From Jackrogersella multiformis (Eukaryota > Ascomycota > Sordariomycetes > Xylariales > Hypoxylaceae), in the NCBI GenBank assembly GCA_902806575.1, contig CADCXD010000001.1, positions 3,286,001-3,350,000 of the forward strand: a DNA stretch of 64,000 nt. Reading direction: 5' to 3'. The translations under genes were made by a program, and so were the position numbers. Below are positions 24,241-35,003 of this stretch, piece after piece; positions within the stretch are counted from its first letter, which is position 1; every line of letters starts with the position of its first letter. The notes beneath the pieces are model-generated. The model was given only the letters and a program-made list of their open reading frames with translations, ran no database searches and was not told the origin of the DNA.

Positions 24241-24687
24241 CTTCCTAGGTAGAAAGGCGTGAGTGAAAATGCAGACTGTGTGGAATTATGTTGTCTTCAC
24301 TGTAAACTGACTATCCCTAAATTATGTCGTAGGGGCATTATGGGCACTATGGACATTTTGATTACCTAATTCCTTATCAGGTGGCACATGAACAGCACTA
24401 GCCACTCTGCCCACTCTGCCGCTCCCCGCTAATTTAGCACTTGGAATTCTAAGCTTGTGGCCCGTGCGTATCTTGGGGCCGGAACCCTCACACAAAAAAT
24501 ATCCTAGATTCTTTCCGGACCCTGTGGAGGCAAACTAAGCGAAAAGCGCCTTCTACCTACCAAACTTACCAAATTACCAAAACCATCCATCAACTCCCCC
24601 CATCTCAATCTTGAACATTTTCGCTCTTCGACAACGACAACCCTCATCGATCAGCAACATATTCTTGAGAATCAACAAATCGCAATC
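24241..24687. other. spacer with GCCACTCTGCC-type repeat and uS19 promoter
   Basis: The segment near 24400-24430 (GCCACTCTGCCCACTCTGCC) resembles a run at about 38787-38827. The last 130 bases are a CT-rich leader before the ribosomal protein start. Confidence 0.5.
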
Positions 24688-25455
24688 ATGGCTGACGACC
24701 CCGACTACGTATGTTTTAATCCCTCGCTGCAGATTTAATGCGCTGCAGGGAGAAAGTCGAATGAGGGGAATGCGATGACTGACTGAATATGCAGAACGCT
24801 GAGGAGGCCGCTGAGCTCAAGAAGAGACGTCAGTTCCGCAAGTTCTCCTACCGAGGAATTGATCTCGACGCGTATGTACCACCCCCCGACACTGTCCTTC
24901 ATACCAAGACGCGATCGTAGCCATCCATCCAAGTTCGCATCGAGATAGATCGATCCACAAATAGGATGGCTCAAAGCGAATATAAGTGAATATTCGAGGC
25001 TAACCTGATACCGCACCAACAGTCTTCTCGACCTCAGCTCAGACCAACTCCGCGATGTCGTACACGCCCGTGCCCGCCGCCGGATCAACCGAGGTCTCAA
25101 GCGAAAGCCCATGGGCTTGATCAAGAAGCTCCGCAAGGCCAAGCAGGAGGCCAAGCCCAACGAGAAGCCCGACCTAGTCAAGACGCACCTACGAGACATG
25201 ATCGTCGTCCCCGAGATGATTGGCAGCGTTATCGGCATCTACTCTGGCAAGGAGTTCAACCAGGTCGAAATCCGACCTGAGATGGTTGGCCACTACCTAG
25301 GCGAATTCTCCATCTCATAGTACGTTCTCAGACCCCCTAGAACCACGAAAAGGGGTGTGCTATAGATGGCTAACAAGTTCCACAGCAAGCCCGTCAAGCA
25401 CGGTAGACCCGGTATCGGTGCTACACACTCTTCTCGATTCATCCCTCTCAAGTAG
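24688..25455 (+). CDS. rps15: 40S ribosomal protein uS19 (RPS15)
   Basis: Four exons, 24688-24708, 24795-24871, 25023-25319 and 25386-25455, encode 154 residues, the usual length for eukaryotic uS19. The protein sits in the head of the small subunit near the decoding site. Characteristic segments are KKRRQFRKFSYRGIDLDALL, RRRINRGLKRKPMGLIKKLR, VVPEMIGSVIGIYSGKEF and the C-terminal KPVKHGRPGIGATHSSRF. All three introns have GT-AG ends (GTATGT, GTATGT, GTACGT donors), and their removal gives one continuous conserved protein. The first exon codes for only seven residues. Strong, CT-rich leader as expected for a translation-machinery gene. Confidence 0.97.
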
Positions 25456-26445
25456 GCCTGTGGAAAATGGAGGGTATTTGCACTTGCATTCACGGATTGG
25501 GCGAACGGGATGGTTCTTTTTCGGTAGATAGGCAATGACCATCAATCGATATGCGCAGCATGATAATGAAATAATTTCATTTTGCGCCAAGCAAAACCTG
25601 CGTGGGCTTTTGCCGTGACTTGAACTACTCGCTTGTGTTTCTTGTCATTCACTTCCAAGGCTCCCCTGATTCTCTGACATCAGTGTCGAGCCGAGCCATA
25701 AAGACCTAAAGCTCAGCGTATTACCGGTGTCGTCCATCGACTACTAATGGATCACATCTACCTACGTAGACCTCGACCATTCGTGTAATGCCTAGTAGCA
25801 CACTTTGCAAATGCTTATTGACATCAGCTAGATATCCCAGAGATAAATCGACAAGTGTTATGGGACCTAGTAGGTATATCAACTCTCTCGAGGGTTCATC
25901 TTAAGTACTTCTAGGTAGGTATCTGATGCTGTCTACTACACTAGTATCCTGGACCTAGCGAGGTTTAGCAATAGGATTCGAATATGGATGGGTTTGCATC
26001 TATGCCCAGGCTTTGGTGTAGTCGTTTTAATCCAAAGTGTCAGAGAAAAGATTAGTCCTATGCCGGTTAGATATACAGTGTGGTCTATAATGGATGGAAA
26101 ATAAAATAAATGGCTTATGAGGAATATTCAAGGGGATTAATTAGGAATAGACCGAACATGGGAAACCCGGCAAGGGGGCACATATATATTTTATATTGAT
26201 ATTGCTTCTAGAATTGGATCTAGGGAGGTCACATAACGCGAGGGAAGTCATAAAAGCTAAAATGCCGTATCTCACTGGGAACCTGGGTGAATCTTGGAGT
26301 CGGAGCTGGCTAATGAACAACAGAATGGAAAGCGGCTATTCTTTGCATAGCCGTCTGCTTTCTTAGCCTTAAAGAGTCTATGTTATGTACGTTGGTCTCA
26401 TGGCGATGGACGATATGTATGGTGTACAGTGTTTATTTTATTTTC
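25456..26445. other. intergenic region, nothing recognised
   Basis: Between the convergent uS19 and complex I subunit genes. No protein-like frame or RNA gene seen. Confidence 0.55.
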
Positions 26446-27317
26446 TCATGATTGCTTCTCCTCCTGCTGCTGCAGCCGCTGCAGCCGCTCCTGCTCCTTA
26501 GCTTTCGCTTGCAGCTTCTTGTATTTCCGATCCTCCTCGTTCGCGGCCAGCTTCCGGTAGTGCTCCGTCACCTGGTCCATGTTGGCGGTTTGCCCGGCGG
26601 GCACGTTCCAGGGCGCGCCCGAGTTGAATAGTCTGGAGGGAGGGGGGCTGCTGTTAGCTAATATGTGCGTATATCGATTACGCTAAGTCGTAGTTGATGC
26701 TGAACTTGGCTTTTGGTAACATAATACCATGCGAGGCGAGAGAAAGAGAAAAGGAGGATATATTTGATGTGATGTGATAGGAGGGAAGGGGAGGGGAGGG
26801 GATAGAACATACTCGGGCATCTTGAGCTCGATGTGCGGGTTCTTGCCGGAGTTGAGGAGCAGGTGCTTGTCGTGGGCGGCCTGCTCTAGCATGGTGGTGC
26901 GCATGGAGTTGCGGATCTCCCACTCGTTGAAGTAGTCGAAGGTCTGCATCCACTTGGAGATGCTGGAGGGCTCGCCGTCGGGGCCCGGCCGCGACACGGA
27001 GTAGCCTATGTAGCTCGCGGGGACGGCGGCCACGAAGACGTAGAAGGCAGACTGGTTTTCTCATATGGTTAGCTAATGGTTAATCGGTCTTCCTTCCGAT
27101 GGAGAATGAGATGTGTTTGGCTCTCGAAGGGGAAAAGAGAAATACGTACGCCTAATCCCTCGGCGACTCCATGGTCATGATGGTGATCGTGGCCGTGGCT
27201 ATCGTGGCCGTGTTCTTCGTGCCCGTGGCTCTCGGAGGCGTAGGTGCGCGATATTCGTTGGGTAGTCGGCCGGGCTCGCCTGGCTACGCAAGCCGCTCTC
27301 GTTCGGAGGGCCTGCAT
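26446..27317 (-). CDS. mitochondrial complex I accessory subunit (resembles the Neurospora 17.8 kDa subunit)
   Basis: Three exons, 27150-27317, 26813-27051 and 26446-26632, encode 197 residues. The protein would be an accessory subunit of NADH:ubiquinone oxidoreductase in the inner mitochondrial membrane. It starts with an Arg/Ala-rich presequence (MQALRTRAACVARRAR), followed by a histidine-rich stretch (GHEEHGHDSHGHDHHHDHG). A single membrane segment (SAFYVFVAAVPASYIGYS) opens exon 2, then a conserved matrix or intermembrane part (WMQTFDYFNEWEIRNSMRTT). The C-terminus is a Gln/Glu/Lys-rich helix. Donors GTACGT and GTATGT and acceptors CCAG are standard. The match to the 17.8 kDa family is by remembered pattern, so the exact subunit name is less certain than complex I membership. 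Confidence 0.75.
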
Positions 27318-27945
27318 CTTGGGTTATGTGTTGGTGAGGGATGCCAATTGGCTTCGGAGATGATGTAGTTCAATGAGCTTTCGACGGCTTCGGCTTCGAC
27401 TTCGACATGTTCTGGAATTGAGGCATAATTAGTGGGGGCGCATTCTGGCCAATCACGTTGTGTCTAGATTGGTACCTAGGCAGGTAAGCTTCGATGTGAG
27501 AATTATGTACCTAGGTATTACTGGGTATGGACATTTAACTTTGTAACTACGTAGGTAGATATCTACATACTCGTACCTACCTACTGATGTTAAACTGTGT
27601 TTGATTATCATGCTTTCCAAGGTTTATTGTTAACTCTGACGAATTAATTTGCTTCATGAAAGAACACCTAACTTACCTAGGTAGGAATTAATCATTTCTC
27701 CTTCTAAGTAGTTTCTATTCTAATCGATGATGTTCTAAACCCCCCAAGCTAAGTGTCATTTCGAGTATTCGTGTTCAGTTTAGCTATTGCAAACTGTCCT
27801 AAAAAAACAGGTCATTGCCACATCACTCACTTACAAAAAGATTTATAACTTATATCTCAACACTAGCTAAGTAATTTAGTTATATTGTTTATAAAATCAT
27901 ACATGCCTCATCACCTCCCTACCTCTCATACAATTACTTAACATC
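27318..27945. other. divergent promoter region
   Basis: 628 bases between the divergently transcribed complex I subunit gene and SIL1; contains TACCTAGGTA-type motifs near 27470, 27508 and 27675. No gene. Confidence 0.55.
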
Positions 27946-29235
27946 ATGGAGCTCTCATACCTGGGTAATCTAAAAACGATTGCTATTTCATTTTTCATCA
28001 TCTCCTCTGCCTTCTCACTCACATCTGCGTCGTCTCCTCCTCCATCTGAATCTCCATTGGCAGAAACCGAACTCATCTGCCACACTGACAATCCTGCCGA
28101 TTGCTACCCGAAGTTATTCTCTGCTACGGAGGAGTTTCAAGTCATTCGCGATGACCAGGACATACCACCAGGTTTGCACGTGAAGCTGGATGTACAGACT
28201 GGCCAAAAACAGGCTAAACTCCACGACCCGAACGAGGATAACCCGTCTCTAAAGGGGTTGCCGGTAGATCGGTCTATCGTCGTCATAGACCCCGACACGT
28301 CTCAAGATGAAGATGAGAAGCCTAGAATACCTTCTGGTGCGCCAGCTTACGATACTGTCGGCGCAGTCAAGGCGCCGAGGGTGAGAGACGAAGGCTTCCT
28401 CAACGCTCTAGAGACGGTCAAGAAGTACTCGGACGCCAAAATCCACTCGGCCCAATCTGATGGGCTTGACGAAGCTCTCGAAAACTTGGAGGAGGTGTCT
28501 TACGACATGTACTACGGGCTGCAGATCGTCGAGGACACGGAAGCCCTGCACGCCCTATTCTGCCTCCTCACTATTCGAGACGCAGAGCAGGCAGAGAAGA
28601 GGGCCCTAACAGATCGCCCCGACTTTCTCGCCTCTTCCATCCTCTCCTCGTCTATCCGGAACAACAAACCCGCCCTGCACGCCCTGGAGCGCTCCTGGGA
28701 CACCGTCTTCGAAAAGCGCTGCACCCCCGCGTCAGACCCTAACCCGCGCTCACTAAAATCCGAGCTCTACTCCAAGCTCGAGCCCACCGCCGAACCCGGA
28801 AGCGCCTCCGAAGCGTCGGAAGCGGACTTCGCGCGGCTCAACCTCGCCGTCCTCGGCGGCCTGCTCAAGAGCCCTAAGATCAAGACGCAATTCCTGGAGC
28901 GCGGCGGCATGCAGAACTTCCTCCGCATCCTGCTGCGCGAGGACGCGGTCTGGGCCCCGAGGCAGGCGAAGGTCGCCCGCATCGTGGCCGACACCTTCCT
29001 CGACGAGGAGGTCGGCGCCACGCTAGGCGTCTGGCCCGCGGCCCCGCGCGTCGTGGATGTGAGCATGTGCGCCGGCGCCGGCCCGGAAGCGCTGGGCGAC
29101 GGCTGTTGGGAGTACCACTTGGAAGCTATCACCCGCCGTGACCCCCGGGACGCCGAGTGGAGCCGTCCGCTGCTCGACATGTTGAAGAAGCAGGGACGGC
29201 CGGGGAAGTCGGCGCCCGCACGGGATGAACTCTAG
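27946..29235 (+). CDS. sil1: SIL1-type nucleotide exchange factor of the ER Hsp70
   Basis: A 429-residue single-exon protein. SIL1 (SLS1) exchanges nucleotide on BiP/Kar2 in the ER lumen during translocation and folding. A signal peptide occupies residues about 1-28 (IAISFFIISSAFSLTSASS). The family signature CHTDNPADCYPKLFSATEEF follows, then PPGLHVKLDVQTGQKQAKL. The rest is helical with armadillo-like repeats, about residues 145-415. The protein ends in RDEL, a functional variant of the HDEL/KDEL retrieval signal, which agrees with lumenal residence. The ATG at 27946 directly precedes the signal peptide. Confidence 0.92.
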   Translation: MELSYLGNLKTIAISFFIISSAFSLTSASSPPPSESPLAETELICHTDNPADCYPKLFSATEEFQVIRDDQDIPPGLHVKLDVQTGQKQAKLHDPNEDNPSLKGLPVDRSIVVIDPDTSQDEDEKPRIPSGAPAYDTVGAVKAPRVRDEGFLNALETVKKYSDAKIHSAQSDGLDEALENLEEVSYDMYYGLQIVEDTEALHALFCLLTIRDAEQAEKRALTDRPDFLASSILSSSIRNNKPALHALERSWDTVFEKRCTPASDPNPRSLKSELYSKLEPTAEPGSASEASEADFARLNLAVLGGLLKSPKIKTQFLERGGMQNFLRILLREDAVWAPRQAKVARIVADTFLDEEVGATLGVWPAAPRVVDVSMCAGAGPEALGDGCWEYHLEAITRRDPRDAEWSRPLLDMLKKQGRPGKSAPARDEL

Positions 29236-29669
29236 GCTTAGAGACTAGATGGTAGCTAAATCAAGCCACTGCATTTGATAGGTTCTTAGGTTTCTAATAG
29301 GAGCATTTCACGGCGTCGAGGGGTGTTGGAACTTTTGTTTATGTTTTTTTTATTATTCTAGGTTACCCTGACGAATACCCCGCCTGCAGCTTTGTCGTTT
29401 CGGACGCTGCAGAGCACTACATTAAGGAGATACATAAGTATATATGGATTTCGTCTGACGGCATTCCGGCAGCCGGTGAACCAACCACGCGAGCAGGGTA
29501 GTGCAGTGTAGTGTAGTGTTGACTTGATCCCGAGCTCATAGTTACTGTGGGCAGCACCTAGCGTCCAAGGCGAGGAACCAAAGTGTAGTCCTACACCCTT
29601 CCATACCTATATATATAAACATATCCCTTTTCATTGCACCATGTAGTAGGAATTCATCAGGGCGGCGGG
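29236..29669. other. intergenic region, nothing recognised
   Basis: Between the convergent ends of SIL1 and the Clr5-domain gene. No gene supported. Confidence 0.55.
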
Positions 29670-31322
29670 TCATACCTCTCGGCCGGCCAAGCCCTGCACG
29701 ACCTCGTCCCAGCGGGCCTCGAAGTCGGCGCGCACCCTCACGGCGTCGTCGGCGCGCCCGACCCGGCGGAGGTAGCTGTGCAGCGTGGCGAGCACGATGA
29801 CCGTGGCATTGTCGCCGCGGCCGAACTCCGCCTCACAGATGGCCAGGCTGCGGCGCAGCAGCCCGACCGCCTCCATCGCGCCTACCGCCCCGCTCGTCCG
29901 CAGCGTCCGCAGCATGTTGTAGCAGCTGAAGCGCGCCAGCCGCGGGTCCGCCCCCCGCGCCGAGCATAGCGCCTGCGCGGCCGCCCGCGCTTCTGTGGGT
30001 TGGTCGTGCTGGTGGAAGAGCCACGATACGTGGTGCTGCAGCAGCTCGATGTCTTTCCTGAGGGCTACTTGGCCGGGCGAGTTTGGTGGTGGTGGTGGTG
30101 GAGAGGAGGAAGAGGAGGAAGGGCAGGTCGTCGTCTTGAGGTCCGTGAGTAGCCGTTGCATGTACCGCTGCGCTGCGGTCACTTCGATGAAGTTGCTGTT
30201 GAGCATGCCGCGGTACACGGTGGCCAGGTACGTGGACTTGAGGCGGCTGTCGAGCTGGACGGTCTGCAGGAAGGACTCCAGGATCAGGCCTGCGAACCGC
30301 GACAGCTCGGACGGGCTCGCGCCTCTCAACTTCACGAAGAGGAGGTGCAGCGGGTGTCCGGGTCCGAAGACGATGCGGGACATGCCGCACGCGTAGCCGA
30401 CCAGCGACTCGGCGAGGCCCGGGCCGGACTGCAGCAGCGCCCCGAGCGCGAGACACGTCTCCACGAGCAGCGACGGGTCCTGCCGCGCCATCACCCCGCC
30501 GTAGTCGTCGAAGGTTACCCGCAGCATGCAGAACCCCTGCTCCGCGAAGCCGTTGACGAACAGCTGCCGGGCCGACGACACGGGGTCCAGCCACGTCCTC
30601 GCGCGCCGGGGAAACACCAGCTCCTTGTCGGCGGTGGTCCGCCACAGCGCCCCGTCGAAGGCGCCGCCGATGTAGCCCTGCACGATCCGCATGCACTCCT
30701 CGGGCAGCCGCAGGCTGTCGGGCGCCTCCAAGCGCCTCGGCACTGGGTCCGGCTCGGGCTCGAGCGGCGGCGACGGCGTTCGGCATATGATATCCTCCAA
30801 GCTGCGTCTCTGGGCGCCGGCCAGCTCCACCCCGCCCGAGAGCATAGCCAGCAGCTCCTTGCGCCTGGCGGGAGAGACACGCCGCAGGTACGCGTTCAGC
30901 CTGCCGGAGTCGATCCTGCGGCCGTGGACGAAGGACACGGAAGTCTTGCCGACGGCCGCGCGTCTACCGCGCTGGGCCAGGAGCTCCGCGACCTGGTGGG
31001 CCCGCAGCTTCTTGTGCAGGCCCCACTTGCTAAAGCGGATTTTGTACATCTTCTCCCTGGACCCCGGTCAGAGCTTACGTTAGTTAGGTGGACGGCTGGG
31101 TATCGAGCGGGTTCCCGCGCAAAAGGGGGCTTACGTTGCGAAGAAGTAGTACTCCTCGCGCATGACGCGCATGACTTCTTTCAGGCTCTTGTTCTGGTCG
31201 AGGTAGAGAGACGTGATGGTGTCCCGGTAGTTGGTCCAGTCTCCGTCCTTCGCGGGGCCGTTGTACCTCTGTGGTGTGGTCATGGTCGCTGCGGACTGTT
31301 GACTGTTATGTGAGAGCGTCAT
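29670..31322 (-). CDS. Clr5-domain protein
   Basis: Two exons, 31135-31322 and 29670-31056, separated by a 78-nt intron (GTAAGC...CCAG), encode 524 residues. The N-terminal Clr5 domain spans about residues 29-76: WTNYRDTITSLYLDQNKSLK, then MREEYYFFATEKMYKIRFSKWGL, continuous only after intron removal. The domain is named after fission yeast Clr5, a silencing-related protein, and is abundant in filamentous fungi, with unknown function in most. The remaining 430 residues are mainly alpha-helical and leucine-rich, with a Ser/Pro-rich insert near residues 380-395; TPR-like repeats are possible in the last 120 residues. Coding sequence is markedly GC-rich, so long antisense frames appear opposite it. 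A second ATG at 31283 is an alternative start. Confidence 0.82.
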
Positions 31323-34300
31323 GTTAAGTAATTTAGTCTAGTTTTGGTTAACTACCTGTTGGAGCAGAATGAAGACTATGCTGTTATGGGTATGAATAGG
31401 ATATATATAACCATTATATTCTAGACCATATGAACACAATGGGAGAAAGTAATAAGGCTGTAAGGTAATGCTAGGGGTGTTGTATTAATCTTGAGATAGA
31501 CAGCGGGTTTATCCTGACTAGGTAGGTATAAAGAACGATGCGTGCTTCTTGCTTCATTATGTAGTATTGCCTACGGCAGGAACAACGCGCTTGGATAGGA
31601 GTCTATCTAATAAGGCTGCTGGGTTTTATATTAGTCAGGGTAGGGCGGCCATCTTGATTCGCGAATTGGCAATCCTTGTCTCGCGAACGGTTGCAACAGT
31701 CAAGGGCCCGCCGTCCCTGTTCAATCATATACTCGTGTTATGATCATCTAGCAGCACCCGCGGACGACCTAAGCCCAGTTTAGATGACAGTGCTGCATAT
31801 TAATAGCTGCCGATCCCCTTGCCCTTGTGCTGTTTCTGGTTTCGTTCGGAACGTTGATCGTGGAAATCTTAATAATGTTAAAAGCCTGGTAGGATGTCAC
31901 CTTAGAGAGGAGGATGAAGGATTTAGAGAAGTCGACGAATGAGGAGTCAGCGGGGAGGTGAGTAACCTCAATTCATAAGCTACTATTGGCGGAGCTGGCT
32001 TACCTAAACCTGTCGTATACTACATAGTAGCAGCCCTAGAGATCATGATAGACCTAGCCTGTCAAGGTTTCAGCGCCTTAAATGTAGAAACACTTTCTTG
32101 GCTTTCGGCTTACCAGACTGTAATGCTGCAATGTTACTTGCATACTATCCCCCTAATCGCGAGCCGGTATAGTGATATGGGTTGACAAGTCCCTGTATCG
32201 GATGACGGGACATGGCACATGGCACCCTTCACCCCTTTTCTTTATGCCTCGCAAGTGCCTCGTTATGCCCCGAGCAGCCCGGATAGTTCTCCGCTCATTC
32301 TATGCTCCGAAGTCGTACGCCGACTGGCCGAGGACATAACAACTGAACGGGCAACGCTCGGCTCGAGGATAAGGCAGTGTCTCTCTAACACGAGGTGGCA
32401 TCGGTATAGATGTCTTCCTTTCGGAGAGTCTGTATCTCATGTTCGAGTTGCCAAGATTGGATACGACTCTAGGAAAAAACAGGCGTGTGGATATCCCAAA
32501 ATTGACGGCAATACATATTTTTAAATGTATGTTCGATGGATCAGGCGGAAGTAGCGTGCCTCCCTAATCGGCAACTGTCCTAGATTTTCATCGACGATGA
32601 ATAGGAGGATGCCTTCGGCTCCAAGCAGGAGCAAAAAGAGCGAGACGGAAACTTTTGCACTTCTCCTGTACAGAGTTAAGCTCCGTTGAATCCTTATGAT
32701 GCAGGTAAACCTCGTTTGGTCGTGTATCAGGCTACCATAACGATTAATTTGCCGCTCTCACGCATGTTTGAAATGAAACACTGAGTAACTTACATTAGAA
32801 GATGACTGACTATTACTTTACTTTATTAGATAAGTTTGCTCATATAATATATACGTAGATACATGTAGTAAATCTAAGCATATTCCTATCCGCTATTGTG
32901 GTATATTTGGAATGAGCCGCACGTGGTTGTTTGTTAGCCTACTACAGTATGTAGACACTCGGACTGCCTACGCGTGTAGTCGTATTTCCTGTCAGTAGCA
33001 GCGGAAATACACGAATCTGTCCCTTGTTGGATATGGTATGAGGCAGGGTTTATAGAATTGGTGGATTAATTTGTAAATCTTCCAGTGTAATGTCTGTGAT
33101 TCTCAAGACTAAGACTGCCTAGACTGCCAGATAACTTCTCCACGGGTTTGCAAGGTGACCAAGCAGCTAAGGTGACCCTGCTGAGATCAATATTTACGTC
33201 TAAGCTCGAAGAAGAGGACATACCAGGCTGCTAGGATGTTTTCTGGTTTTTTTAGGTAGGTATGTAATAGAATGAATCAATTAAAGATAACCCCATGGTT
33301 TCTAGGTAGTATATTAAGCGAACATGGTAGCAATTTACGTCGTAGTAGTAGTACTACTACTACTTACTGCCTTGTATGATAGGTACCTAGGTAGAAGAGT
33401 TTGGCAGTTTGGGGGCGATGAGAGATGGGGTAGGGGACGAATAATGAAACAGAGTGATCGAGGCTGAGGGACGTATTCCACCTCGGTGTCGCTTCTCCTC
33501 ATAAAAGGGAGATGTTAAGTCCTTGTGTAGTTCTAAATGAATGGCATTCGGCTCATTCGAAAATTGGCATGATCAATCCTAAAAAGGTGGGATTTTAATG
33601 TCCTCGTCGGTCGAAGAGGAACGACGGAGATGGATGGATATAGACGGACCTAGGTATGTAGAGCAGAGAATAACTACACGGCTGCCGGTAGGATGAATCT
33701 AGCATGATAGAGCACGCAATCTGATACATCAGCAACCGGTTTTACTGTTGGTGATTGTCGTATCATTGTTGTTATGAAAAGGGTTAAGAGGCCAATAAAA
33801 GGGCTGAATTGGTTTTGGTTTTGGAAATGGAGGGTGGAGGGAGGGATGGGGGCCGTAGGAATTTCGGTAGGTACTTAGATACATGGGTACCTACACAAGA
33901 TGTTCAGTTAACTGAGGTCGTTACTCAGGTACTATCTACATGTAGGTACTCAAGGGGAAGGCAGAAGGACGAATCAATATGAGTTCCGAGGAAGGTACTG
34001 TAGGTATTAGCCAGTCTATTCCTTGCTGACTCATGAAATGATCTGCCTAGGTACCTACTACCTAGCTTAATTTGTAGTCACTTCTCACACGTACTATTTT
34101 CCAAACTTCTACATACATGTTCACCAACACGACCTCGACAACTTCAAAAGAATCCGTGCTTACCGCTTGCGCATGCAGTGAGAACCCCGACGTAGCATTC
34201 ATAGGAACGGGAAGTATGGGTCGGTAGGGTTGCAGCCGCGATGCAAATACACTGCCGCCCAGCCATTGTGCTAAGTGGCTTGGCCCAGCAATGACGAACC

Positions 34301-35003
34301 AATGAGGATCATGACATCCGACGAGTCGGCGGCTACATCGAACATTCATCTGCCTCAAGCGAAGATTCCACCATCCAGAGCCTTCAATTTGCCCTCTCAT
34401 GGGTAGCCGCGAGAGCTTCTTAAGCCCCCAAACCCTGCTTTGGCATCATGTCGTGTACTGAGACCTGGCTTGAGACGGCCAACCAGCCCTCGAGGAAATG
34501 TCCGCTATATGGGACCATTACTATGTGTTTGTACCGTAATGTGTGGCCGCGACAAGGTCTTCGTCCTTGCTAGTCATTGTTCAAGTTCATTTAATATTGG
34601 TCCTCGCCAGTGGTCTTGATTCACAATGACTTCTTGCTTCTGATTCTGCGCTAGCCTATTATTATCGAGCTTTTCCTTTGTTTGAACAAAGGCATATCCT
34701 GTTACTGTCGTGATAGTTTTCTTTCACTTAAGACCAAATGGATTGCTCTTAATGACTCAAACCTTTCCACTCATTCACGAGTGTCCACGTCACGTGTAAA
34801 ATTATATTTACATTGGTTTTTTTCAGGATTGTCTCGTAGACGACCTCACTTAACTTTTACCATCGCTAAAATTTGTTTCAATTCTAATCTTCTGAATCTC
34901 GATGCTGGTACCTTGAGATTGGTTATTTATTATTTATTATTTTCAAAAGAATTTGGAAATTTCCAACAAGTATCCCACACATTCGCTACCTACGGTTTTC
35001 ATC
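31323..35003. other. 3.7 kb intergenic region
   Basis: No gene supported. Contains a perfect palindrome of TAG/CTA trinucleotides around 33342-33362, TACCTAGGTA motifs near 33383, 33650 and 34050, and AT-rich sequence just before the next gene. The open frame at 34062-34400 (minus) has no recognisable family and was not called. Confidence 0.5.
33342..33362. repeat. TAG/CTA trinucleotide palindrome
   Basis: GTAGTAGTAG is followed directly by TACTACTAC, so the segment is a perfect inverted repeat of trinucleotide units that could form a hairpin. Confidence 0.8.

Noticed and set aside
30156..31313. 385-residue plus-strand frame
   Set aside because: Antisense shadow of the GC-rich Clr5-domain gene; the minus strand carries the conserved Clr5 motif and proper splice sites.
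34062..34400. 112-residue minus-strand frame in the 3.7 kb spacer
   Set aside because: No recognisable family, no splice partners and no clear protein-like composition.
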